Below, one piece after another: positions 56,686 to 64,000 of a stretch of DNA of 64,000 bases. The DNA is taken from contig OZ247586.1 in NCBI GenBank assembly GCA_965233855.1, positions 1,178,001 through 1,242,000 on the forward strand, in the 5' to 3' direction. The notes beneath the pieces were generated by a model that worked only from the letters and a program-made list of their open reading frames with translations, was not told the origin of the DNA and did not search any database. Each line of letters opens with the position of its first letter. Within the stretch, counting starts at the first letter, position 1. A program made the translations under genes and the position numbers. This DNA is from Megaera_A sp965233855. Its GTDB lineage: Bacteria > Pseudomonadota > Alphaproteobacteria > Rickettsiales > Rickettsiaceae.

Positions 56686-57295
56686 AATTCAAATTATCTA
56701 ACCCTGTTTTTCCATCTAATTTTGCCGCAAGAAGACTATTTTCCTTATTACGAGAAAGTTGACCTGCTACATTTTGTCTCTTCACACCCGGTCTCAACCT
56801 CAAAGTTAAAGCAATACTTGCAACCATTGCAACGAACAATATCACGCCTGATGTTTGGAATAATAAAATAAACTCTGTATAAAGCAACCTACCAATAGCG
56901 TAAGCATTTCCAACATCTGGAGAAATAGCAAACGAAGCATTCCCTTGTGGAACAATAACCTTACTTCCAAGTAGTACTACTACAACCAAATCTGCAAACA
57001 AAAAGAAAGCTAGAAAAAATGCAAAAGTCATTTCTGAAGTAGCTGCTCCTTTTAATTCTGCGAACTTAATATCAAGCATCATCACAACAAACAAGAACAA
57101 GACTGCAACAGCGCCAACATAAATAATAATAAGCATCATTGCGATAAATTCAGCACCCATAAGCACCATAAGACCTGCGCCATTACAGAATGCAAAAATC
57201 AACCAAAGCACAGCATGCACAGGATTACGGCTTGAAATAACCATAATGCTGCAAAGTACTATCAGCGCTGCAAATCCATAGAAAAATAATGCCAT
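56675..57295 (-). CDS. nuoJ: NADH-quinone oxidoreductase subunit J
   Basis: 206 aa with five membrane helices. Motif NPVHAVLWLIFAFCNGAGL and the pi-bulge helix IIIYVGAVAVLFLFVVMML are typical. A hydrophilic C-terminal tail of about 35 residues follows. Confidence 0.95.
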   Translation of the reverse strand: MALFFYGFAALIVLCSIMVISSRNPVHAVLWLIFAFCNGAGLMVLMGAEFIAMMLIIIYVGAVAVLFLFVVMMLDIKFAELKGAATSEMTFAFFLAFFLFADLVVVVLLGSKVIVPQGNASFAISPDVGNAYAIGRLLYTEFILLFQTSGVILFVAMVASIALTLRLRPGVKRQNVAGQLSRNKENSLLAAKLDGKTGLDNLNYDD

Positions 57296-57300
57296 ATATA

Positions 57301-57780
57301 CTACCTGTAAGGATAATCATCTTTTAATTTTCTAGCAAGCTCTTGCTCCCACATTTCGCCATTCCGTAAAAGCTTAGCTTTATCATATAAAAGCTCTTCA
57401 TGAGTTTCCGTTGCAAACTCAAAATTCGGCCCTTCAACAATAGCATCCACTGGACATGCTTCTTGGCACATTCCGCAATAGATACATTTCGTCATATCTA
57501 TATCATATCTTGTGGTGCGGCGGCTACCATCTTCTCGCTCTTCAGCTTCTATCAGAATCGCCTGCGCCGGACATATCGCTTCACATAATTTACAAGCAAT
57601 ACAGCGCTCTTCACCATTTGCATATCTGCGAAGCGCATGTTCACCTTTAAATCTAGGACTAATTGGACTTTTTTCGTATGGGTAATTAAGCGTTACTTTT
57701 GGCTTGAAAAAATATTTCAAGGTCAATGCCATCCCAATAACTATTTCATATAATGCACAAGATTTTATAAATTTCATCAT
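57301..57780 (-). CDS. nuoI: NADH-quinone oxidoreductase subunit I
   Basis: 159-aa subunit holding iron-sulfur clusters N6a and N6b, seen as two ferredoxin motifs: CIACKLCEAICP and CIYCGMCQEACP. The N-terminal helix anchors it against the membrane arm. Confidence 0.97.
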   Translation of the reverse strand: MMKFIKSCALYEIVIGMALTLKYFFKPKVTLNYPYEKSPISPRFKGEHALRRYANGEERCIACKLCEAICPAQAILIEAEEREDGSRRTTRYDIDMTKCIYCGMCQEACPVDAIVEGPNFEFATETHEELLYDKAKLLRNGEMWEQELARKLKDDYPYR

Positions 57781-57794
57781 AATTTATTCTAAAC

Positions 57795-58811
57795 CTACCC
57801 TGGTAAATTTCCTGTCCACATCAAAAGTGATGCGACCAAAACAACCCAAAAAAGCGTCAAAGGCAAGAAAAACTTCCAACCAACACGCATTAACTGGTCA
57901 TATCTATAACGTGGCAACGTTGCTCTTATCCATAAAAATATGAACAATAAAAATGCAACCTTTAGTACAAACCATATAAATCCCGGAATAAATTCCAAAA
58001 ACTCAATATTAAATGGTGGCAAATACCCACCCATAAAAAATGTTACTGTAATTGCGCTAACCAATATCATATTAGCATATTCACCAAGGAAAAATAACGC
58101 AAATGCCATAGATGAATACTCAACATTATAACCCGCCACTAACTCAGCTTCAGCTTCAGGTAAATCGAATGGTAATCTATTAGTTTCAGCCAAAACTGAA
58201 ATAAAGAAAACGACCGCCATGGGCGCTAGAAGCAATTGAATCCAAAATGGCATAGTCCTCTGATATTCAACAATCTCCGATAGATTTAATGTGCCAGTCA
58301 CAAGAAGCACTGTAACAATAACAAGACCCATTGACACTTCATATGATATCATTTGTGCAGAAGATCTAATAGCACCCAGGAATGCGTATTTAGAATTACT
58401 TGCCCAACCAGCCATAATAATCCCATAAACTCCAAGAGATGATATTGCTAAGACATATAAAACACCAACATTAATATCTGCAAGCACAAGCCCAGCCCCA
58501 AATGGAATCACCGCCCAACCGATTAAACTCAGTATAAATGTGATCATCGGTGCAATTACAAACACCACTTTGCTCGCGGGCGTCGGAACAATCATTTCCT
58601 TAAACATTAATTTCACAGCATCTGCAATTGGCTGCAATAAACCAAAAGGCCCAACAACGTTCGGCCCTCTTCTCATTTGCATTAATCCAATTACTCTACG
58701 CTCTGCATAAGTCAAATATGCAACGCAGAGAAGTAGCGGCAGAGTGATGAGTAAAATTTTAGCAATAATATAAATAATTGGAAGGACATATTCAAAAAAC
58801 AACTCTATCAT
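57795..58811 (-). CDS. nuoH: NADH-quinone oxidoreductase subunit H
   Basis: 338-aa membrane subunit that forms the quinone tunnel. Signatures: AYLTYAERRVIGLMQMRRGP and ETNRLPFDLPEAEAELVAGY. The start overlaps the nuoG stop by 4 nt (ATGA). Confidence 0.96.
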   Translation of the reverse strand: MIELFFEYVLPIIYIIAKILLITLPLLLCVAYLTYAERRVIGLMQMRRGPNVVGPFGLLQPIADAVKLMFKEMIVPTPASKVVFVIAPMITFILSLIGWAVIPFGAGLVLADINVGVLYVLAISSLGVYGIIMAGWASNSKYAFLGAIRSSAQMISYEVSMGLVIVTVLLVTGTLNLSEIVEYQRTMPFWIQLLLAPMAVVFFISVLAETNRLPFDLPEAEAELVAGYNVEYSSMAFALFFLGEYANMILVSAITVTFFMGGYLPPFNIEFLEFIPGFIWFVLKVAFLLFIFLWIRATLPRYRYDQLMRVGWKFFLPLTLFWVVLVASLLMWTGNLPG

Positions 58812-60859
58812 GACAATTCCTCACTCTCTAATCTAAGCTTAGCACATCTTGCCATGGTGACAGATGCTCTACTGATCGGATCCGTCATATAATAATTTAT
58901 CTCAATCTTTTCCAAATCTTTTTTAAGTAACTTTGAAGATGATTTAAAAGGAACAAAATTCGTAGGGATTACTTCATCAATATTTGCAAAAACTATATTT
59001 TCTTTTGCCATCATATCACGAACAGCAGACAAACTATCAGCTTGTATAGTTACATCTAACCTCTTAGCCAAATAAGTAATAATATCCCAACTCTCTCTTG
59101 CTTGTCCAAGCGGGGAAATAGCAGCTCTTGCATATTGTGGCCTGCCTTCCATATTTACAAAAATACCGTCTTGTTCCGTATATGCAGCTTCTGGCAAAAT
59201 TACATCAGCTCGGCCTGCTGATGCATCACCATGATGCCCTTGATAAATGACAAAACAATCCTTACCAATTTCATTTATATCAATATCGTCTGCAGCTAAA
59301 AGATAAAGTACATTTATTTTTCCTTCCCTAGTGGATTTCAAGATATCAGAAGTACCACAACCATTTTTTCCAGAATAAAATCCAAGATCAAGGGCAGCAA
59401 CCATAGAAGAGTGGTTATGCAATATATTAAATCCATTCCATACAGAACTCACTACATCATATTTCTCTGCAATATCGTGTAATAAAGACAATATGCCATG
59501 TGAATCAGATCTAGTCAAAACACCATCACCAATAATTATCATTGGCTTATTTGCCGCACTCATTTTTTTAGCAAACTCACCCTTTCCAGCCAACAGTGAT
59601 TCTAAGACACCAAGATCCCTTCCTAATTCTTCAATTGGGTATGTTTGATCATCAATCTGGCCAACTCTTCCAACATTCAAATGACCACCTCTAACCATTT
59701 TACCAATTCTTGCATTTAAAACAGGGGCTACTTGCCTTGGGTTTGCACCTACTAACAAACATAGATCAGAGTCCTCAACACCAGAAATTCCTGAATTAAA
59801 TAAATAATTACTACGGCTTGTAGTATCAATTTTATAACCAAATTGATTTGCATCAACATTTCTTGAACCAAGCGTGCCTAGCATTTTTTTCAGCAAAAAC
59901 ATCGATTCAGCATTGACTGTCGTTCCTGCAATAGCTGCTATAGACTCACTCTTTATATAGCTAATATTATCAACAATCTTGGAAATAGCTTCATCCCAAC
60001 TAGACTCTACAAGTTTGCCGTTTTGCCTAACATATGGCGCGTCAAGACGTTGAACCTTTAGACCATCATATGAAAATCTAGCTTTATCAGATAGCCATTC
60101 TTCGTTTATATCTTCATTCAACTTAGGCAAAACCCGCATCACCTCTAACCCTCTAGAGTCAATACGAATATTTGACCCTAAAGCATCCATAACATCAATC
60201 GATTCTGTCTTCTCTAATTCCCAACTACGAGCAGTAAACTCATAAGGTTTTGATGTCAGCGCTCCAACGGGACAAAGGTCGATAATATTTCCGGATAATT
60301 CAGAAGTTAAAGTTTTTTCAAGATAACTAGCTATCTCCATATGTTCGCCACGATTAATCGCTCCCATTTCCGGAACACCCGCGATCTCTTCACCAAAACG
60401 TATGCATCTCGTGCAATGAATGCACCTAGTCATCTGAGTTTGAACCAATGGGCCTAAATTTTTGTCCTTAACCGAGCGTTTATTTTCAGTATATCTATTT
60501 GATCCTTTACCATACTTAAAGGCTTGATCCTGCAGATCGCACTCACCACCTTGATCACAAATTGGACAATCTAATGGATGATTAATTAGCAAAAATTCCA
60601 TCACTCCTTCGCGTGATTTTTTTACCTTTGGTGTATTAGTCTTGATAACCATACCTTCTGCAATTGGCATTGCACATGAAGCTATCAGTTTGGGCGCACG
60701 CTCCATTTCAACAAGGCACATACGACAATTACCAGCAATTTTCAACCTCTCATGAAAACAAAAATGAGGTATCTCTATACCCGCTTGCTCGCAGGCTTGC
60801 ATGACTGTCAGCCCTTCTTCCGCATCTATCTCATTATCATCAATCGTTAGTTTTGGCAT
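58808..60859 (-). CDS. nuoG: NADH-quinone oxidoreductase subunit G
   Basis: 683-aa electron-transfer subunit. The N-terminal ferredoxin domain has cysteines in PHFCFHERLKIAGNCRMC and LIASCA, the His-liganded cluster region is CPICDQGGECDLQDQ, and RCIHCTRCIRF supplies a further cluster. A molybdopterin-oxidoreductase-like domain follows with no catalytic role. It is the first gene of the minus-strand nuo run; nuoA-F are not in the window, as expected from the split locus of Rickettsiales. Confidence 0.95.
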   Translation of the reverse strand: MPKLTIDDNEIDAEEGLTVMQACEQAGIEIPHFCFHERLKIAGNCRMCLVEMERAPKLIASCAMPIAEGMVIKTNTPKVKKSREGVMEFLLINHPLDCPICDQGGECDLQDQAFKYGKGSNRYTENKRSVKDKNLGPLVQTQMTRCIHCTRCIRFGEEIAGVPEMGAINRGEHMEIASYLEKTLTSELSGNIIDLCPVGALTSKPYEFTARSWELEKTESIDVMDALGSNIRIDSRGLEVMRVLPKLNEDINEEWLSDKARFSYDGLKVQRLDAPYVRQNGKLVESSWDEAISKIVDNISYIKSESIAAIAGTTVNAESMFLLKKMLGTLGSRNVDANQFGYKIDTTSRSNYLFNSGISGVEDSDLCLLVGANPRQVAPVLNARIGKMVRGGHLNVGRVGQIDDQTYPIEELGRDLGVLESLLAGKGEFAKKMSAANKPMIIIGDGVLTRSDSHGILSLLHDIAEKYDVVSSVWNGFNILHNHSSMVAALDLGFYSGKNGCGTSDILKSTREGKINVLYLLAADDIDINEIGKDCFVIYQGHHGDASAGRADVILPEAAYTEQDGIFVNMEGRPQYARAAISPLGQARESWDIITYLAKRLDVTIQADSLSAVRDMMAKENIVFANIDEVIPTNFVPFKSSSKLLKKDLEKIEINYYMTDPISRASVTMARCAKLRLESEELS

Positions 60860-61118
60860 CCTTTATCTCAACCAGACTTAATCTTATTATTCACATCAAG
60901 CATACCCAAGGAAGACCAATAAAACCAATGTTTTTCAAGTAATACAGAATTTTTGCACTCAATACTGTTGCACACGAAGCCAATCTCGCAAGAAAAAGAT
61001 AAAAATTAATTATAAAATTAATAGATTCTAACTCTCTATTATATTCACCTGAATGAAAACAACTCAAACCAGAACATATATATTTTTATTATTTAACTCT
61101 CAAAAGACCAACAGAAGC
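60860..61118. other. Divergent promoter region of nuoG and pyrH
   Basis: AT-rich, no gene seen. It separates the divergent nuoG and pyrH genes, so it should contain the promoter of the long minus-strand nuo run, but I could not pick a clear -35/-10 pair for it. Confidence 0.4.
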
Positions 61119-61146
61119 TTGACAATTATTGCATCTACGCTAGCAT
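61119..61146 (+). promoter_or_regulatory. Probable sigma-70 promoter of pyrH-frr
   Basis: Consensus -35 TTGACA at 61119-61124 and a -10-like TAGCAT at 61141-61146, 16 nt apart. It lies 26 bp upstream of the pyrH start codon. Confidence 0.6.
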
Positions 61147-61172
61147 ATTCAAAAATATTCTAAATAATTCTT

Positions 61173-61892
61173 ATGACAGAACCAAAATGCAAACGAGTTC
61201 TTTTTAAAGTTTCAGGCGAAGCTCTAATGGGGGATCGCACCTACGGACATGACCCAGATACGCTTAAAGCAATTGCCGAAGATATAAAAGAAGTTTGCGA
61301 AATGGGCATACAAGTTTGCGCCGTTGTTGGGGGTGGAAATATATATCGCGGGATTGATGCTGCCGACCTAGGTATGGAAAGAGCGACAGCTGATTATATG
61401 GGAATGCTAGCAACTGTTATTAACGCATTAGCTTTACAAAACGCCCTAGAAAAAGAAGGTGTGTACACAAGAGTTCAATCAGCCATTCCTATGACAAGTA
61501 TATCTGAACCATTTATCAGAAGACGAGCCGCACGACATATGCAAAAAGGCCGCGTAGTAATTTTTGCAGCAGGAATTGGAAACCCATTTTTTACAACTGA
61601 TAGCGCGGCGGTTCTAAGAGCAGTTGAAATGAAATGTGATTATCTATTGAAAGGCACTAATGTTGATGGTGTATATAACAAAGACCCAAATAAAAACGAC
61701 AATGCGGTAAAACATAGAGAAATAACATATACGGATGTACTAAAAGACAATTTAAAAGTAATGGATATGGCTGCTATTGCAGTAGCTAGAGAAAATAACT
61801 TGCCAATAAAAGTATTTTCTATAAAACAAAGAGGAAATTTCGCAAAAGTACTAAAAGGCGAAGGTGAATTCACAGTTATAAGAAGAAACTAA
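61173..61892 (+). CDS. pyrH: UMP kinase
   Basis: 239-aa bacterial UMP kinase of the amino-acid-kinase fold, making UDP for nucleotide and UDP-sugar pools. Motifs: FKVSGEALMGDRTYGHD at the start, VVGGGNIYRGI, and LLKGTNVDGVYNKDP. The stop overlaps frr in TAATG. rpsB and tsf, which often precede it, are not here. Confidence 0.96.
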   Translation: MTEPKCKRVLFKVSGEALMGDRTYGHDPDTLKAIAEDIKEVCEMGIQVCAVVGGGNIYRGIDAADLGMERATADYMGMLATVINALALQNALEKEGVYTRVQSAIPMTSISEPFIRRRAARHMQKGRVVIFAAGIGNPFFTTDSAAVLRAVEMKCDYLLKGTNVDGVYNKDPNKNDNAVKHREITYTDVLKDNLKVMDMAAIAVARENNLPIKVFSIKQRGNFAKVLKGEGEFTVIRRN

Positions 61893-62449
61893 TGGATCAA
61901 AATTTAAAAAACGAACTATCAGATAAAATGACAAAAGCAATGGATATGCTTGACAGAGAATTTAGCGGTTTGCGCACAGGCAGAGCCTCAGCGCACCTAC
62001 TAGATCCAGTAATTGTTGAAGTATACGGCAGTAAAATGCCAATATCTCAAGTTGGAACAGTGTCAACACCAGATGCAAAAACTATAACTGTTCAAGTTTG
62101 GGACAAAGCAATGGTAAAAACTGTTGAAAAAGCAATTGCTGATGCAAATCTAGGTGTTAACCCAAGCTCAGATGGACAATTAATTCGTATGAACCTTCCG
62201 CCTTTAAGCGAAGAAAGAAGAAAAGAATTAGTAAAAATTGCTCATAAATATGGAGAAAATACAAAAATCACTCTTCGTAATATACGTAGAGATGGTATGG
62301 ATAAATTAAAGCAAATGGAAAAGAACAATGAAATTTCCAAGGATGAGCACCATGCACACTCTGATGAAGTGCAAAAACTAACTGATGAATTTATAGGAAA
62401 AGTTGAAACAAACGTTAAATCTAAAGAAAGCGAAATTATTAAAATTTAA
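61892..62449 (+). CDS. frr: Ribosome recycling factor
   Basis: 185 aa. Typical RRF helices: FSGLRTGRASAHLLDPV, the PDAKTITVQVWDK domain II segment, and RRDGMDKLKQMEK. It splits post-termination ribosomes with EF-G. The stop overlaps the next frame, again in TAATG. Confidence 0.96.
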   Translation: MDQNLKNELSDKMTKAMDMLDREFSGLRTGRASAHLLDPVIVEVYGSKMPISQVGTVSTPDAKTITVQVWDKAMVKTVEKAIADANLGVNPSSDGQLIRMNLPPLSEERRKELVKIAHKYGENTKITLRNIRRDGMDKLKQMEKNNEISKDEHHAHSDEVQKLTDEFIGKVETNVKSKESEIIKI

Positions 62450-62855
62450 TGGAACATAATCTAAGAGAAGTCTATTCATCCTATCCAATTCAACATAGAA
62501 AAAAACTTCTCTTACTCCGCCAATTAATATTTAATACCGCAATAGAAAATCCTGAAATTGGTACAAAGAAGAAACTCTTAAATGGGGTGATCCAAGCTAT
62601 GTAACGTCGAATAAAAATGGCAGCACTATTGACTCGCTTGGCATAAAAAAAACACCAAACAAATACTGCATGTATTTCAATTGCAAAACAAATCTAATAG
62701 CATCTTTCCAAAAAACATATGGAGAATTATTTCAATTTGAAACTAATAGAGTCATAATATTTCACAAAAATGAAATATCAAAAGAAAAAGAACTAAAAAA
62801 ATGCATTAAAAAATCACTAACTTATCACCTTAACAAAACCAGAAAAACACCTTAA
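62449..62855 (+). pseudogene. DUF1801-family (YdhG-like) protein, frameshifted
   Basis: The ATG at 62449 overlaps the frr stop. The first frame reads VYSSYPIQHRKKLLLLRQLI and goes out of register near 62565-62580. Another frame continues with EETLKWGDPSYVTSNKNGS, then YCMYFNCKTNLIASF and a tail to 62855. Together about 135 codons, the normal size for the family, whose biochemical role is unknown. One indel is the only defect. Its end overlaps the convergent znuA by 4 nt. Confidence 0.75.
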
Positions 62856-63682
62856 CGACAAGCTTTTAACTGATTAATCATTTTCAAATATTTAGTACAG
62901 AATAAATCAAAACTATCGGACATATCTGCTGGCATTTGCCAATTTTCTGTTTCTAGCCGTATTATTTTCTTGTTAAATTTCTTGTATGACGCTGGATCTT
63001 GCAACATATCCAAAACAATGCATTGAGGCTGATCTGTATTTAAAATATATTCTAAATTATCAAAATCTTTTAAGCTTGAATGATGTTTCTGATAAAGCTT
63101 TATAATTGACCCATCCATATTTTTTACAAAATGATCCAAACTATCACTAAGAACCACAACTTCTCCAACTGAGGCCAGCTCATACTTTTTTAGTCGATCA
63201 AGCGACTTTATCTTTTCTCGTGCTTTATTTATATTATCACTAACAATTTTAGCTAGCGATGGAATTTCTGCACTAATTATAACAGCCAACTCTTCCTGCA
63301 GATTAAGCACATTATCTAAATCCAACCAAAAATGCCAATTTTTCCGACCGTTTTCATCATCAAAATTAATCGATTTAAGATTGCTAATTCTAATAACTTT
63401 ACCTTTAAAATTAGTTGCTAAATGAGCGGCATATCCATCAAAACTATCATCTATATAAATTAACATTGATGCATTAATAATTTTCTCTTTATCACTTGGT
63501 CTCATCTGATAGTGATGCGGACATCCGGCAGAGATATTTATTGCAGAAATTTCTACATTATCCTCAGTTAGCATTGCAACAATACTAGCAATAGGGGTAA
63601 TACTCGTGGTTATCTTAAGCACAGCCTGAGCATTAAAATTCACAAATATAACCAATATCAATAATAAAATTTTATTCTTCAT
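62852..63682 (-). CDS. znuA: Zinc ABC transporter substrate-binding protein
   Basis: 276-aa periplasmic metal-binding protein. Signal peptide residues 1-19 (FNAQA-V). Metal ligands are probably the His pair in CPHHYQMRPSD, His in NWHFWLD, and His in SDSLDHFVKN, arranged as in ZnuA. There is no long His-rich loop. The permease and ATPase genes are not adjacent. The start overlaps the upstream gene by 11 nt. Confidence 0.87.
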   Translation of the reverse strand: MKNKILLLILVIFVNFNAQAVLKITTSITPIASIVAMLTEDNVEISAINISAGCPHHYQMRPSDKEKIINASMLIYIDDSFDGYAAHLATNFKGKVIRISNLKSINFDDENGRKNWHFWLDLDNVLNLQEELAVIISAEIPSLAKIVSDNINKAREKIKSLDRLKKYELASVGEVVVLSDSLDHFVKNMDGSIIKLYQKHHSSLKDFDNLEYILNTDQPQCIVLDMLQDPASYKKFNKKIIRLETENWQMPADMSDSFDLFCTKYLKMINQLKACR

Positions 63683-64000
63683 TTTTTAAAACCATATTTA
63701 ATAAAGATGATTCATCCAGAGAAAAATCACTATCAATCCATTTTTTCTTTAAGTTACCTAGGATTCTTCCGACTTCTTTGCCTTGGAACCCTAACTTTAA
63801 TATATCGTCCCCACTAACTGGAAAAATTGGCAATTCCTTATCAACGGAATCAAAATACAAATTACAAATAAATTGATTATTCTTAACCAAAAGTGAAGCA
63901 AAGACAAAATACTGCACAAAAGCTTTTTCTTCAAGCCAAATATTCTTCAAAACAAAAGTAATATCGCTTTTATCCTGCAACTCCACTAAATCCAACATTT
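63672..64000 (-). CDS. tRNA nucleotidyltransferase / poly(A) polymerase family, C-terminal part
   Basis: Last 108 residues of a gene entering from the right edge. The segment FPVSGDDILKLGFQGKEVGRIL is the conserved C-terminal motif of class II CCA-adding enzymes and poly(A) polymerases in alphaproteobacteria (sGddl...G...Gp.vG..L). The catalytic head lies outside the window, so CCA addition and poly(A) synthesis cannot be separated. Confidence 0.75.
   Translation of the reverse strand, partial: MLDLVELQDKSDITFVLKNIWLEEKAFVQYFVFASLLVKNNQFICNLYFDSVDKELPIFPVSGDDILKLGFQGKEVGRILGNLKKKWIDSDFSLDESSLLNMVLKNEE

Noticed and set aside
1..64000. CRISPR array, toxin-antitoxin pair, restriction system or prophage
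   Set aside because: No regularly spaced direct repeats, cas genes, paired small antitoxin/toxin genes, methylase/nuclease genes or phage structural genes were seen.

Overview
The window is AT-rich and comes from an alphaproteobacterium of the order Rickettsiales. The evidence is an ADP/ATP translocase (Tlc) gene, a retropepsin-like protease of the Rickettsia APRc type, a patatin phospholipase, a split nuo locus (nuoGHIJKLMN without nuoA-F), and typical alphaproteobacterial gene orders (lnt next to an Xre regulator, yfgM-bamB, clpP-clpX, pyrH-frr, hscB-hscA-fdx). A FliK-like gene and flagellin fragments suggest descent from a flagellated member (Midichloriaceae or a flagellated Rickettsiaceae). 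The species cannot be named from the sequence.

Layout. 1-4.0 kb: 3' end of clpB, Xre regulator, lnt, fabI. 4.1-7.4 kb: two inverted copies of an IS6-type element around a lipoprotein gene and tRNA-Ser, then tRNA-Arg, a 105-bp palindrome and tRNA-His. 7.4-16.4 kb: envelope genes (DsbA-like, frameshifted M48/TPR protease, M15 peptidase, FliK-like, PleC-like kinase, CpoB/YbgF, YfgM, BamB). 16.5-18.2 kb: third IS6 copy inside a flagellin-like gene. 18.3-25.5 kb: tig, tRNA-Leu, dapE, dapF, mtaB, gpsA, patatin. 25.7-28.4 kb: fourth IS6 copy with an IS481-type element nested inside it, flanked by two truncated genes. 28.6-35.1 kb: accessory region with kynureninase, a flagellin C-terminal fragment, a small operon (phosphorylase-like, DegT aminotransferase, CYTH) and a tlc gene destroyed by IS982. 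35.5-45.6 kb: tRNA-Met, rpsI, rplM, clpA, grx-clpP-clpX-amgK-murU, APRc-like protease, a decayed gene. 45.7-60.9 kb: one long minus-strand run, nuoGHIJKLMN-birA-trmJ-hscB-hscA-fdx-DUF2125-nitroreductase. 61.1-64 kb: pyrH-frr, a frameshifted DUF1801 gene, znuA and the 3' end of a CCA-adding enzyme or poly(A) polymerase gene.

How it fits together. The core genes cover peptidoglycan synthesis and recycling (DapE, DapF, AmgK, MurU, M15 peptidase), lipoprotein and outer-membrane assembly (Lnt, BamB, YfgM, CpoB), proteostasis (ClpB, ClpA, ClpP, ClpX, trigger factor), respiration (complex I) and Fe-S assembly. Between them the genome is being remodelled by at least three IS families. One 8-bp target duplication is split between two IS6 copies, showing that the 1-kb segment between them was inverted. 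Flagellin, tlc, yhhQ, an M48 protease, a DegT aminotransferase and several small genes are broken.

The most unusual content is a kynureninase that may have lost a signal peptide by frameshift, and the phosphorylase-like/DegT/CYTH operon. No CRISPR array, toxin-antitoxin pair or prophage was seen.
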